Part shown: piece after piece, positions 7,837 through 16,218 of the stretch
Layout: each line of letters begins with the position of its first letter
How positions within the stretch are numbered: position 1 is the first letter of the stretch
Notes under the pieces: model-generated
Told to the model about the DNA's origin: nothing
The model's database searches: none
What the model saw: only the letters and a program-made list of their open reading frames with translations
DNA from: Bradyrhizobium sp. LLZ17
GTDB taxonomy: Bacteria > Pseudomonadota > Alphaproteobacteria > Rhizobiales > Xanthobacteraceae
DNA length: 64,000 bases
Assembly: GCF_041200145.1 (NCBI RefSeq)
Contig: NZ_CP165734.1
Span: 620,001-684,000 of the forward strand
Direction: 5' to 3'
Program-made: the position numbers and the translations under genes

Positions 7837-8306
7837 TAGGCTTGCTCCGTTTTCAGTGGGGACGACAAGATCACGTTCGCGACGAGCAAATGACGCTTCG
7901 CCTCGACATCGCCACTCATCAGGCGCTTCACCCAGTCGGGGTTGCTCATGTGATCGGCTTTCCATTTCGTTGCCATGTCGATCTCGGCCTGGCTCGCCGG
8001 GCGGCCTTCCAGCGTTTCCTGGATCGAGAGCGGCGTGAAGCCGGCATCCTTCAGCAAACTCGCGGTGCCAACCATTGCCCTCAAATCGGACGACGACATC
8101 TCCGGCAGAACGCCGGCCATTGCGGCGCCTACATCGTCCGCCTTGGCCGCAATTTCGTGCAGATCCTGAAACTCGCGGACTTGGGCGGGGCCGCCGGCCA
8201 GAAACCCATCCCGCCATTTGGGGTCAGATTTCAATTGGTCGAGGCGGGTCACCGCTTCGGCGGGGGTCGCCGGCAAGGCCGGCGTCGGAACAACTGGCTC
8301 AGTCAT
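7836..8306 (-). CDS. Phage-type hypothetical protein
   Basis: The product has 156 residues, soluble and helical, beginning with a Pro/Ala-rich segment. DPKWRDGFLAGGPAQVREFQ is a motif I associate loosely with phage hypothetical proteins. It overlaps the upstream gene by eight bases and the downstream gene by one (TAATG). The function is unknown. Confidence 0.6.
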   Translation of the reverse strand: MTEPVVPTPALPATPAEAVTRLDQLKSDPKWRDGFLAGGPAQVREFQDLHEIAAKADDVGAAMAGVLPEMSSSDLRAMVGTASLLKDAGFTPLSIQETLEGRPASQAEIDMATKWKADHMSNPDWVKRLMSGDVEAKRHLLVANVILSSPLKTEQA

Positions 8307-8505
8307 TTGGCACCTCGTGAATGTTCCTCACGCCGATGGCCTTGCAAGCGTCGGCATAGCGCGCGAGCACGGCGGGCGTTTTCAGGGCTTTCTGAACACC
8401 GCACATGAGGGGATGGGCGCAGTACGGCATCTCGGTGATGACGCAGCGCTCGGCATTGCAGCCGGCGGGGCAGGTCTCTTTCGTCATGCCCTTGAAGTCG
8501 GTCAT
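8299..8505 (-). CDS. Small Cys-rich phage-type protein
   Basis: The product has 68 residues with six Cys, arranged as CPAGC, RCV, PYC, LMC and DAC, consistent with zinc binding. The ATG overlaps the stop of the upstream gene (TAATG). The function is unknown. Confidence 0.6.
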   Translation of the reverse strand: MTDFKGMTKETCPAGCNAERCVITEMPYCAHPLMCGVQKALKTPAVLARYADACKAIGVRNIHEVPND

Positions 8506-9293
8506 TACGCGGCCTCCCGTTGGGCATTGGCTGCAGCCATGTCGCGCTCGTTCAACCGTTGGACCTGCTCCTCGAGGCTGCTGAGGATCGCCTGATCGGC
8601 AAGCCGTAATTCGTCGGCGCCCGGCGGGACTGCTTCCGGCTTCATCCGCACTAATTCCGAGGTGGGCTTGGCGAACTCCATCACGATCCTTCCGAGGCCG
8701 TCCTTGCGCTCTGGAGCGAGCCGCCACAGTTCCGCCAGCAGCAGGCGGGAGGCCGGACCGAACGCAGGGCCATAGGCTCCTTCAGGGCCAATTGCCATTT
8801 GCGGGATGGTGGTCCCGGTGGGCACCGCTATCTGTGCCGTGAGGGTCGCTTCGGCAAACCCGCCGTATTCGGCAGCGGCCTGGCCGAGCAATTCCAGTGC
8901 GCGGGCCATTTTCTTGCCTCGCACCTCCATTGCCTTGCGAAATGCCGACAGCTGCTCGTCACGCATCTGCGCCGCGCCCGCGGCGGCCGCCTGCCGATCA
9001 AGCCGCTCTGCCAGGGCAAGCGCGCGCGTCAGTTCGGACACGCGCAGCTCAGCCGCGGAGAGCGCAATACGGTGTTCGGCGAGGGTCTTCTCCGCATCTG
9101 GTCCGCCTTCAATGTGGTCGAGCGCGAGCGCGGCGACGTGGGTATCAAGAGCGGCGAGGGCGGCGATCGCCTCGTCGAGCTTCTTCCGCGCCAGAGGAGC
9201 ACGGAGCCCATCGGGCGCTCGACGCTCCGGTGACGTTTCCAGGCGCGGGGGCATCTGGGGCGAGGAGGGCGGCTTCCGCGACAGAATCGCCAT
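8505..9293 (-). CDS. Phage-type coiled-coil protein
   Basis: The product has 262 residues from the ATG at 9293. Residues about 25-130 are charged and Ala-rich and predict a long coiled coil; the C-terminal third is more globular. The start lies one base after the stop of the 54-residue gene upstream, and its own stop overlaps the next start. A structural or scaffolding role in a virion is conceivable, but nothing in the sequence proves it. Confidence 0.6.
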   Translation of the reverse strand: MAILSRKPPSSPQMPPRLETSPERRAPDGLRAPLARKKLDEAIAALAALDTHVAALALDHIEGGPDAEKTLAEHRIALSAAELRVSELTRALALAERLDRQAAAAGAAQMRDEQLSAFRKAMEVRGKKMARALELLGQAAAEYGGFAEATLTAQIAVPTGTTIPQMAIGPEGAYGPAFGPASRLLLAELWRLAPERKDGLGRIVMEFAKPTSELVRMKPEAVPPGADELRLADQAILSSLEEQVQRLNERDMAAANAQREAA

Positions 9294-9294
9294 G

Positions 9295-9459
9295 CTAGGC
9301 CACCATCGCATTGGACTGCTTTGCCGCCTCGAGGTGATCCTTGACCAGGCAGCGCAAATAGTTCGCCAGTTTCCGATGCTGTGCCGCCGCAAGCCGCTCC
9401 AGCGCTTGCCGGTCGTCCTTCTCCACCCGCAGCACGATCTGCTCGTCAAACTGCTTCAT
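9295..9459 (-). CDS. Very small ribbon-helix-helix-like protein
   Basis: This 54-residue gene fits exactly between its neighbours: it starts two bases after the upstream stop and ends one base before the next start. The sequence opens with a strand (EQIVLRVEKDD) followed by two helices (RQALERLAAAQHRKLANYL and VKDHLEAA). That is the Arc/CopG/MetJ ribbon-helix-helix order, so a DNA-binding role as a small phage regulator is likely. The family assignment comes from pattern only. Confidence 0.6.
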   Translation of the reverse strand: MKQFDEQIVLRVEKDDRQALERLAAAQHRKLANYLRCLVKDHLEAAKQSNAMVA

Positions 9460-9461
9460 CT

Positions 9462-10055
9462 TCACTTCTCCGAATTCGAAGCGCCTACATTGCGTTCGGC
9501 GGCCATCTCCAGCAACGCACCACGTGTTCGCCGCGGCCGCATCTTGGGACGAAGGCGCGGGACCCAGCGCGACCGCATGCGCGCCGCTATTTCGGGATCT
9601 TCGACAAACTCAACTCTCGCGATGCCGAGCGCGAGCGCGCCGAGGATCAAGCTGAGCGACTGCGGCCCCAGCCGCCTCAGCGGCTCCGGCGAGAGGACCT
9701 TGCTGGCATAGCCAGACGCCCAACCGGTCAGGTGGTCGATCGATTCGTGCGTCAGGGAAAGGGCGTCACGGCGCCGGCGGATCAAGTCGAGCAGTTCGTC
9801 CGGCGTCGTGACGACACGCGGCACCGCCGGAGGCTCTCCGGGGCCTGCCGGAGCGGCCGCTGGTGCGCTGGCATTTGCTGGAGGTGGTGTGAACTCCGCC
9901 TGAACTGGCGCCGCTCTTGCAGCCTTCGCGCGCTCGAACTGCGGCGGCACGCTGAGTGCACCGGCGCGCCACCGCTGTTCGCCGCGCGTGCCCTCGTTCG
10001 ACGTGAACGCGCTCTGCCCGATGATTTCCTCGAGGAGGTCCAGCTGCTCACCCAT
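9462..10055 (-). CDS. Phage-type DNA-binding protein with HTH-like segment
   Basis: The product has 197 residues. A Pro/Ala-rich linker (about 45-80) separates an N-terminal segment from a region (TPDELLDLIRRRRDALSLTHESIDHLTG…YASKVL) that reads like the helix-turn-helix of a Cro/C1-type regulator, as also seen in Bradyrhizobium phage genes. The C-terminus is Arg-rich. It lies upstream of the phage-type operon and downstream of an operator-like palindrome (10538-10562), so it could be the regulator of this unit. Confidence 0.6.
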   Translation of the reverse strand: MGEQLDLLEEIIGQSAFTSNEGTRGEQRWRAGALSVPPQFERAKAARAAPVQAEFTPPPANASAPAAAPAGPGEPPAVPRVVTTPDELLDLIRRRRDALSLTHESIDHLTGWASGYASKVLSPEPLRRLGPQSLSLILGALALGIARVEFVEDPEIAARMRSRWVPRLRPKMRPRRTRGALLEMAAERNVGASNSEK

Positions 10056-10263
10056 TGCGGCTGGCCAACGCAGTCGATTGCAATGCCGGACCGGATTTTT
10101 TGAAAGCCGCCGCCAAAATTTTCAGTGGCGCTTCGGCAACAGGTTTTTTGGGGGAGCCGCGAAAGAGAATGGGGAGGTCGGTAATACAGACAGTGGTTCG
10201 ATCTTCCCCCACCCCCCGTACCACCCCGGTCTTTTTCGTTGAAATCATCGATCTATCGGCCAT
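10048..10263 (-). CDS. Possible small phage-type protein
   Basis: The product would be 71 residues from the ATG at 10263, with an alternative ATG at 10248. Its stop overlaps the start of the next gene by eight bases, which fits the tight packing of this operon. The sequence includes a basic segment RGSPKKP. A rightward frame covers the same stretch, and I cannot exclude that neither is coding. Confidence 0.35.
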   Translation of the reverse strand: MADRSMISTKKTGVVRGVGEDRTTVCITDLPILFRGSPKKPVAEAPLKILAAAFKKSGPALQSTALASRNG

Positions 10264-10754
10264 CGCCATGCTTGGCGGCCGCGCCAACGATCGTCTCGCG
10301 CGTCTGCTTCCAAGAGTTGTTCGGTTCATGAGAGAGCGCGCGCGTGAAATGGTTCGCCGCTCCATCGGCTCGATACCTGGCCGTGATCTTCCCATGGCTT
10401 CCGGTGCTACCTGTGCGCTACCGATTGGCGAGCAAATCAGCGCTGGCAGAGCTTACACCACAGTAAACCATTGAAGCAATTGACATGCATTGCAATTGGC
10501 TGCAAAGCGGCACCTGTCCACAAGACTGATGGTCTACTGATAACGGTGATAACTGGTTATCATTGCCGGCTTCAGCGAAATGCGAGCCTTTGCCGAGGGC
10601 TGAGCGACAAGCCGGAGAGCGAAGCCGGATCTCGCGGTTACGTGTGTGTGGGTCAGATTGAGTTTGTTCTAGACCCAAGACTTCCACCTCGGCAAAGACC
10701 TCGATCGGCTAGCTCGGTGTGAGACAACTCCGTGAGCAGCGTATACAGAGACCC
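10264..10754. other. Intergenic region between the two leftward operons of the element
   Basis: About 490 bases without a convincing gene separate the replication genes (ending at 10755) from the phage-type operon. It contains an operator-like palindrome and, at 10476-10498, two GCAATTG copies flanking ATGCAT. A leftward promoter for the phage-type genes is expected here, but I could not fix its -10 and -35. Confidence 0.5.
10538..10562. promoter_or_regulatory. Operator-like palindrome with a tandem half-site
   Basis: TGATAAC occurs at 10538-10544 and again at 10547-10553. The second copy faces GTTATCA at 10556-10562 across two bases, giving a 7+2+7 palindrome with one extra half-site. This layout is typical of phage repressor operators. 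Its position upstream of the phage-type operon supports a control function, which is inferred. Confidence 0.5.
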
Positions 10755-11381
10755 TTACGCTGCGCATGGACTTGTCTCAGCGGCCGGCTTGCCCAGGCGA
10801 TACCAGCGAGCACGGCTCATGCCGAGGGCTTCCCATGGCTTGCTGCGGCTCACCGATTGAGCTTCGTACTCGGCGCGTGTCTTGGAACCATTGGCACGTC
10901 GGCGTTGCTCCTCACGCTGCCGAGCGCGCTGCTTGCGGCGGGCCAGACGTTCGGCCTTCCCTACGTCTACGCCACCGATCGTGGTGATCTTCAACCGGGT
11001 CCGGTCGACGTCCATCAGGTTCAGACGCTTGCCTATGGTATCAGGGCCCCATCTGTAAGGCTTGGCGATGAGCTTGGCAGTAAGGGCCTGCACCTCGTCG
11101 GCGGGCATCCATGGTGCCCAGAGAGACAGCCAGGACGGAATTCGCCGTTGGGCGTTCGGCCGCCATGCCAATGCATTCACCATGACGAAGGCGTCGTCCC
11201 GGCCGGCATCATCGTCGGGCAGCTCACGACCGTATCGGTCCGCGAGAATGCGTTGGATCTCGTTTGGGCGTGCCGCGGCCACACTGAAAGGCTCCCGGTC
11301 GCGCTTGCGCCGGTCGCTGGCGTTCCGCACGTCTATCTCGTGCAGCTTCGCCTTGACGATGTGCGGGGCGGGGCGGGTCAT
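10755..11381 (-). CDS. Phage-type protein with possible C-terminal HTH
   Basis: The product has 208 residues. The last third is strongly basic ([18 protein letters not shown]). It ends with a [18 protein letters not shown] segment that resembles a helix-turn-helix of the kind found in phage replication-accessory proteins. Its ATG overlaps the stop of the primase gene (ATGA), so it belongs to the integrase-helicase-primase operon. The function is unknown; a role in replication initiation or plasmid-like maintenance is possible. Confidence 0.6.
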   Translation of the reverse strand: MTRPAPHIVKAKLHEIDVRNASDRRKRDREPFSVAAARPNEIQRILADRYGRELPDDDAGRDDAFVMVNALAWRPNAQRRIPSWLSLWAPWMPADEVQALTAKLIAKPYRWGPDTIGKRLNLMDVDRTRLKITTIGGVDVGKAERLARRKQRARQREEQRRRANGSKTRAEYEAQSVSRSKPWEALGMSRARWYRLGKPAAETSPCAA

Positions 11382-12307
11382 CCGCGGAGCGCGTCGTTCC
11401 AGTCGGTGCCGACGCGATCCGGGATCCGCACATCTACTACAACTCGTCCGGCGAGCCGCGCGGCGAGGGCATAGGCGGCGCGCTGGCCGGCGCCGTTGAG
11501 GTCGTGGTCGCCGAAGATCACCAGGCGGCGGACCTCGGCCGGTGGCTCGAACTTTTCCACACCGCCATCGCTCAGTGCCGCCCAGGTCGGGACCGAAAAC
11601 AACTGCATGGCCGCAAAGGCGGTCTCGATACCCTCGGCGACGCCCATCTCGTCAGCGGGCGCGACCAGCCGCACCGCGCCGCCGGCGGGGACCATGCCCG
11701 GGCAGAACATCCTGACCTTGTCGACCGGGGCCTTCTTGCCGTCGCTGGTGATGTAGGTCCGATGGATGGTTGCCGGCCGGCCTGATGCGTCCGTGACCAT
11801 GGCTAGCATGCCGGGATGCCACGACACGGGCGGGCCGCTGTGGCGCACCCTGAGCGCGGTGCGGAGGGGTCTGGGGTAGGTGCCTACATGAAGCCCGCGT
11901 CCAATCATCCACATGTCGGCGGGGTCGCCCGGCTGTACTGGCCGGCTTGCCTGCCAAAGCTTATTGAGGGCCGCGCGCTGCTCCGCTGCCGACCGCTCGG
12001 TGGCGATCTGCTCGAGCGGCGCTTCTCCCAGGATGCGCTCAATCCGCGTGGCAAGTTCCTTGAAGGGCTGGCCGGTGAAGCGCAGTGCGAGGGTGATCCC
12101 CTGGCCGGCCCCGCATTGCGAACAAATCCACGTGCCGTCGCCGCGCTTGTTGTCGAACCTCCAGCGATCGCGGCCGCCTGGGCAAAGAGGGCAGGGTCCG
12201 TTTTTTCCGCTGAGATAGCTTTTGTGGATGCCGAGGGCCGGCAAGATGGAGGTCCAGCGCCCGCGGGCGCGCTCGTGCAGCGGCGTGTTGTTGTAGGTCA
12301 CCGCCAT
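11378..12307 (-). CDS. Zinc-finger/Toprim phage primase
   Basis: The product has 309 residues. The N-terminal zinc finger uses Cys39, Cys42, Cys62 and Cys65 (CPLC…CSQC), the template-recognition module of DnaG-like and P4-like primases. The Toprim part follows: GVAEGIETA carries the catalytic Glu near residue 219 and [11 protein letters not shown] the DxD near residue 264. It makes RNA primers for replication of the element. No helicase domain is fused, but a separate SF2 helicase gene overlaps its 5' end by ten bases. Confidence 0.85.
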   Translation of the reverse strand: MAVTYNNTPLHERARGRWTSILPALGIHKSYLSGKNGPCPLCPGGRDRWRFDNKRGDGTWICSQCGAGQGITLALRFTGQPFKELATRIERILGEAPLEQIATERSAAEQRAALNKLWQASRPVQPGDPADMWMIGRGLHVGTYPRPLRTALRVRHSGPPVSWHPGMLAMVTDASGRPATIHRTYITSDGKKAPVDKVRMFCPGMVPAGGAVRLVAPADEMGVAEGIETAFAAMQLFSVPTWAALSDGGVEKFEPPAEVRRLVIFGDHDLNGAGQRAAYALAARLAGRVVVDVRIPDRVGTDWNDALRG

Positions 12308-13776
12308 GACGACGACCCCTTCGCCTTCGCAAAAGCGATCTGCCGCGACTTAACCCACGAGCGGGTTGCTGCAGATGCCGCGAGGGTCGGATGGTTGTTC
12401 CAGTTCCATGGCGGGAAGTGGCCGAACTTGACCTTGTACTGCTGAGCCGCCCAACCGTCCTTGTAACCGCGCTCCTGCGCGATCGACCTAAGTTCGCTGT
12501 AGAACCTGAACTGCTCCTGCTGCTCAGCCGATTTTACAGCACTGCGTGATCTGAACTCGACGAGCTCGCCGTCCTTGCTGACGACATCGCACTTCGGTTC
12601 GGGCTTGAAGCCGCAAGCCGGGCAATTCGGGGTCTTCGGCGGCTTCAGGAACGTACACTTCGGGCACTTCTTCGGCAGCACCTCCTTCGCCTTCGGCTCC
12701 GCCTTCTGGCGCTCCCTGCCGTCGTCGAGCTTGTCGTGGTGGATGTCGGTGACAAAGCCGAGGCGAAGGTGATTGTCGCTGTGGTCGAGGATCAAGCAGT
12801 CATCTTTGCCGTCGGCCGTACGCAGGCCGCGACCGATCATCTGGACGAACAACATCTCGGACTTGGTTGGCCGGGCGAGGATGATGGCGCGAACGTCCCA
12901 ATCGACGCCAACCACCAAGACGCCGACGTTGCAGACGATCTCAACCTCTCCGGCGTGAAACCGCTTTGCGATAGCCTGGCGTTCCAACGCCGGGGTGTTG
13001 CAGTCGATGTATTCCGCGACGACGCCAGCGGCGACGAACTTTTGCTGTAGGTTTTTCGCGTGCGCCCGATCGACGGCGAAGCACAGCGTCGGCCGGCCAC
13101 GCCCGCGCTCCATCCAGGTGTCGACGACGTCCGCGACGAGTGCCGACTTGTCCATCGCCTTCGACAGGTCGTCCTGTTGATAGTCCCCCGCCTGTGTGCG
13201 CACGCCGGTCAGGTCGGGCGAGGAGGGGGCAAACACGCGGAAGCGCGAGAGGTAGCCGGCGTCGATCAAGTCCTGCGTAGTCGCCGCAATGATCAGCTTG
13301 TTGTAGATCTTGCCCAGCCCCTTCGACCACGGCGTCGCCGAGAGGCCGACGACCGGGATGTTCGCCATGTCGGGTCGCGCCAGCCAATCCTTGATGAACT
13401 CGAATTGCTGGTGTGCCTCGTCGATGATGACGAGATCGAAATCTTGTATGTGCTTGCGGCGCGCCAACGTCTGCACGCTCGCGACCTGGACCGGCCGGCT
13501 GTAATTCGTAAGGTGGTGATCTGCCTGGATGACACCGAGATCGCGAATGCCGTCGGCGTAGAAGCGCTGCACCGTCTGGTTGATGAGCTCAATAGCGGGG
13601 ACGATGAAGATAATGCGCCAACCTGCAGCGAGCGCCTCCAAGATCAGCTCGGCCGCAGTCTTGGTCTTGCCTGCACCGGTCGGTGCCATCAGCATAATTC
13701 GGCGTTCGCCTTCCTTGATGGCAAGGCGGATTTCGCGAATAGCTCGCTCTTGGTGGGGACGTAGGGTCGCGCCCAT
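12298..13776 (-). CDS. SF2 DEAD/DEAH-box helicase
   Basis: The product has 492 residues. Motif I APTGAGKT is at 31-38, motif II DEAH at 119-122, motif III SAT at 146-148 and motif [10 protein letters not shown] near 315. A Cys4 zinc-binding segment (CPKC…CPAC) near 373-392 and a Trp-rich C-terminus follow. This is the ATP-dependent helicase paired with the primase in many phage and island replication modules. The start ATG has an AAAGG ribosome-binding site. Confidence 0.85.
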   Translation of the reverse strand: MGATLRPHQERAIREIRLAIKEGERRIMLMAPTGAGKTKTAAELILEALAAGWRIIFIVPAIELINQTVQRFYADGIRDLGVIQADHHLTNYSRPVQVASVQTLARRKHIQDFDLVIIDEAHQQFEFIKDWLARPDMANIPVVGLSATPWSKGLGKIYNKLIIAATTQDLIDAGYLSRFRVFAPSSPDLTGVRTQAGDYQQDDLSKAMDKSALVADVVDTWMERGRGRPTLCFAVDRAHAKNLQQKFVAAGVVAEYIDCNTPALERQAIAKRFHAGEVEIVCNVGVLVVGVDWDVRAIILARPTKSEMLFVQMIGRGLRTADGKDDCLILDHSDNHLRLGFVTDIHHDKLDDGRERQKAEPKAKEVLPKKCPKCTFLKPPKTPNCPACGFKPEPKCDVVSKDGELVEFRSRSAVKSAEQQEQFRFYSELRSIAQERGYKDGWAAQQYKVKFGHFPPWNWNNHPTLAASAATRSWVKSRQIAFAKAKGSSSWR

Positions 13777-13910
13777 GAGGTGCCTTTCGGCGGGCGGGCC
13801 TTGCGAACGACTGCGGGAACGATTACGACAACAGCGTCGATGTGGTGGTCGGCAAGCTGAAACGTTCCCACGGTCCGTGTGCGAAGACCTCGCGCGCGGG
13901 CTGTGTCGTT

Positions 13911-14141
13911 TTAGGAGGCTGCGGGAACGACGCCCTGCTCAACCTCGAGCTGGCGCATGTGGGCGTCGAGCAGCGACTGGCGCCACAGGAGCTTGCCGTT
14001 GATGCGGGTGGGGCGGGGCACCTTGCCGGTGCGCACCAAAACGCGGAAATGGCTTTCCGAGTAGCCGTAATAGCTGGCTGCGCCCGCCGTCCCAAAATAG
14101 GGGTCGCGAACTGCGATGTTGTCGTGCGTAGAAATCTGCAT
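13911..14141 (-). CDS. AlpA/excisionase-like HTH protein
   Basis: The product has 76 residues from the ATG at 14141; an upstream TTG at 14210 would make 99. TAGAASYYGYSESHFRVLVRTGKVP, followed by RINGKLLWRQSLLDAHM, is the winged-helix pattern of MerR/AlpA-like excisionases: select-by-helix, then Arg-Ile-Asn-Gly-Lys and a wing. It lies in the integrase operon, where a recombination directionality factor is expected. The function is by family resemblance. Confidence 0.7.
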   Translation of the reverse strand: MQISTHDNIAVRDPYFGTAGAASYYGYSESHFRVLVRTGKVPRPTRINGKLLWRQSLLDAHMRQLEVEQGVVPAAS

Positions 14142-14226
14142 TTCCGTCACCGATTTGCGGTTATCGATGACGATGGGGTACGGCCCTGTCGGCGAATCGT
14201 CGGACGGCAAGGGCTGGTAAAGGCCG

Positions 14227-14805
14227 CTATCTAGTTGCCGGCCTCAATCGATTTGAGCAGGCGAGGAACTTGCTCGCGAATGCGCGCCTCGCCGAGCGAC
14301 TCATTGCGATGGTCGAGCAACTCTGCCACCCAGCGCTCAACGTCAGCCTGCCGGCGCCAGCCAGGATCATCATTTTCGTCCGTTGGCGGCCCGCGCCGCC
14401 CGACTTCCTCTCGCAAAGCGAGCTCAACGGCATCCCAATCGGCCTTGGGACGCCGGCCCCCTTCGCCTTTGGGCCTGCCTGCGACGTCCCGGGCTGTCGA
14501 CCTAGCCAGTCGAGCAGATCGTCCTCGCTTATGGTCGATCGAGCGGGTACGGGCGTCAGATCGTAAGAAGTTTTATTACCATCTGCGTCGATGCCAGCCT
14601 TTAACTGCGCACCGGGCCGCATGTTCATGCCGACAATGCCGTCGTCGGCCATCAGCAGCACAGATCGATCTGGGCTTGTTCTGAAGCGAACTTCACCGGA
14701 CGCCTTAGCATCTCGCAGTATTTTTTGGGAGCGCCCAACGCTGCCCCCGGCGCGGGTTCGAACCAATTCCATAGCTTCATCGGGGGAAAGCCACCGCTCG
14801 CTCAT
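14227..14805 (-). pseudogene. Element accessory gene, frameshifted
   Basis: The frame from the ATG at 14805 gives a plausible N-terminal half (WLSPDEAMELV, ISEDDLLDWLG) but changes into a non-native Ser/Arg-rich tail. The expected C-terminus (RRPKADWDAVE, DENDDPGWRRQADVERW, ending EAGN at 14231) is in another frame beginning right at the C-run 14457-14461 (a G-run on the coding strand). One extra base in that run would restore a protein of about 190 residues. The start overlaps the integrase stop (ATGA). It is either a true mutation, a sequencing error or a slippage site. The function of the family is unknown. Confidence 0.7.
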
Positions 14806-16016
14806 GCCGCGGCCTCCGCGGGCTGCTCGGTCACGATCCTGTCCAGATGCTTAGCCCAACGGTCGAGTGCTATGCGCTTCTCGTCGGCGTAGAGGTAGGT
14901 CTGGTAGGTTCGCTCAAGTTTCGGCGGCAGATGATTCAAGCAAGCTTCGACGATGTGCGGCTCAGTTCCTATTCGCTGCAGTCCGTTTGCAAACGAACGC
15001 CTCAGATCGTGAATTGTCCACGGCGTGAGCTTGTGCCCGGCCTCGGCGATGCGCCTGTCGAGCGCCGCCTTCGCTTTTGACCATCCCGAAAAACCGCGCG
15101 TTGTGCCGTGACCGAAAACAAAATCTTCGCGCGCTTCCACTGCGGCGGCCAGAAGCTCTACTGCCAGATCGGAGAGCGGGACCATGTGTTCGCAGCCGTT
15201 CTTCGAGCGAGCGGCGGGCAACATCCATTCAGCTTTTGCGAGGTCAATCTCTGAGGTAGCTGCGTGGCCAACCTCATCGCGACGACCGCCGGTGAGGAGA
15301 AGTAGCTTTACAATTTTACCGAATTGATCGTCGCGACACGCCTTCCAAACAATGGCAAGTTCTGAATCGCGGAGGGTGCGCTTGGGCTTGTCATCCTTTT
15401 CCGCGGCGCCGTCATAGAGCGCAAAGACGTTCTTCTCGAGTATCCCACGGCCCATGCACCAGTGCATGAATGCGCGACCGGTCGACCACACATGGCTGGC
15501 AGCGCCTGGGCCGGCGCTCCGCGAGATCTTCTTATACAAGCTGGCGATATCGTCCTGGGTGATAGTGCGAATTGCCCTAGATGAGAGCGGCCTGCAGTGG
15601 TCTTCCAGATGACGCTTCACCTCAGCATAGGAGCGAGGGCGCATCGGCTTCTTGTTTTGCTTAATTGGGTGCAGCTTCTCGTCTAGGTATTCGGCGACAA
15701 GCTCGCCGAAGTGGTCTTTGTGCTTGGCCTGAGCCTGCCGCCGCAGATCGATAGGGTTCTCACCCTTCGCCACATGTCCCGCTGCGATCTTAGCCTCAGT
15801 CTTGGCTTGCTCGCGATTGAATTTGGCAACGTCGCCGATTTCGAACTTGTAGGTGCGACCGCCCTTGGTCATCCGATACTGGTAGACCCACTTTTTCCTG
15901 CCGCTGCGATAGACCCTGACGCCGAAGTTTTCGATCGAGTTATCGAAAAAGATCTTACCGTCCGGATCATCGGTAGCGAGAGCCAGTTTCTTCACAGCAT
16001 TGTCGGTGAGATTCAT
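14802..16016 (-). CDS. int: P4-type tyrosine integrase
   Basis: The product has 404 residues. An N-terminal DUF4102-like arm-binding domain is followed by a core-binding domain and the catalytic domain. Catalytic residues seen: Arg245 (GGRRDE), Lys272 (SKNG), His336 and Arg339 (HDLRR), His362 (LNH), and nucleophile Tyr374 (TYLYADEKR). It catalyses integration at, and excision from, the tRNA-Trp 3' end. I prefer the ATG at 16016; an earlier in-frame start at 16055 would run through the GGTAGCGC repeats. It heads the leftward operon. Confidence 0.92.
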   Translation of the reverse strand: MNLTDNAVKKLALATDDPDGKIFFDNSIENFGVRVYRSGRKKWVYQYRMTKGGRTYKFEIGDVAKFNREQAKTEAKIAAGHVAKGENPIDLRRQAQAKHKDHFGELVAEYLDEKLHPIKQNKKPMRPRSYAEVKRHLEDHCRPLSSRAIRTITQDDIASLYKKISRSAGPGAASHVWSTGRAFMHWCMGRGILEKNVFALYDGAAEKDDKPKRTLRDSELAIVWKACRDDQFGKIVKLLLLTGGRRDEVGHAATSEIDLAKAEWMLPAARSKNGCEHMVPLSDLAVELLAAAVEAREDFVFGHGTTRGFSGWSKAKAALDRRIAEAGHKLTPWTIHDLRRSFANGLQRIGTEPHIVEACLNHLPPKLERTYQTYLYADEKRIALDRWAKHLDRIVTEQPAEAAA

Positions 16017-16027
16017 AGGCTGCTTTC

Positions 16028-16121
16028 GGTAGCGCACAGGTAGCGCTGGCACCATCAGGGAACATCAAAAATCGCTACCCATGATCACCGAAAACTGATG
16101 GTAGTCTACAAAAATCGGCTA
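16028..16121. promoter_or_regulatory. Candidate right-end integrase arm sites
   Basis: Two direct copies of GGTAGCGC lie at 16028-16035 and 16039-16046, with an inverted CGCTACC at 16073-16079, matching the motif cluster at 69-108 on the other end. A second repeat, CAAAAATCG followed by (G)CTA, is at 16066 and 16109. The cluster lies between the preferred integrase start at 16016 and the attachment site, where arm sites are expected. Function is inferred. Confidence 0.45.
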
Positions 16122-16173
16122 TTATGCACAGCATAGATACCGATAAGCACCGATCGTCACTAGGACCATCAAA

Positions 16174-16218
16174 CTCCAAAACCGGGGGTCGCAGGTTCGA
16201 GCCCTGCCACTCCTGCCA
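16174..16218 (+). repeat. Right attachment site: 3' fragment of tRNA-Trp
   Basis: The segment begins at the anticodon loop (CTCCAAAACC, 16174-16183) and runs through the T-arm and acceptor strand to CCA at 16216-16218. The last 31 bases equal positions 1-31. The sequence before 16174 does not form a D-arm or a 5' acceptor strand, so this is a fragment left by site-specific integration, not a second tRNA gene. The true core repeat may be about 45 bases, but only 31 can be compared because the left copy is cut by the window edge. Confidence 0.9.

Larger units (their letters stand above)
1..16218. mobile_element. Integrated phage-derived element in tRNA-Trp
   Basis: The element is bounded by identical 31-base copies of a tRNA 3' end at 1-31 and 16188-16218. 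It encodes a tyrosine integrase next to the right copy, an excisionase-like protein, a helicase, a primase and phage-like small genes, plus cargo on the left. The core gene secE follows directly on the right, and tRNA-Trp next to secE is a common alphaproteobacterial order, so the element separates the two. No terminase, portal, capsid or tail gene is visible, which suggests a defective prophage, satellite or island rather than a complete phage. The left limit could extend slightly before the window, because the intact tRNA should begin there. Confidence 0.9.

Noticed and set aside
8799..9233. Rightward frames opposite the coiled-coil phage-type gene
   Set aside because: The leftward gene is locked into the operon by start/stop overlaps; the rightward frames have no such support.
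10055..10474. Rightward frame of 139 residues in the gap of the element
   Set aside because: It is opposite the operon direction, has no ribosome-binding site or motif, and overlaps a better leftward candidate.
10418..10687. Leftward frame of 89 residues over the operator-like palindrome
   Set aside because: Mixed composition without structure, and it would cover the likely regulatory region. No family is recognised.
16139..16218. Second complete tRNA-Trp
   Set aside because: Only the segment from the anticodon loop to CCA is present; the 5' acceptor strand and D-arm are missing.
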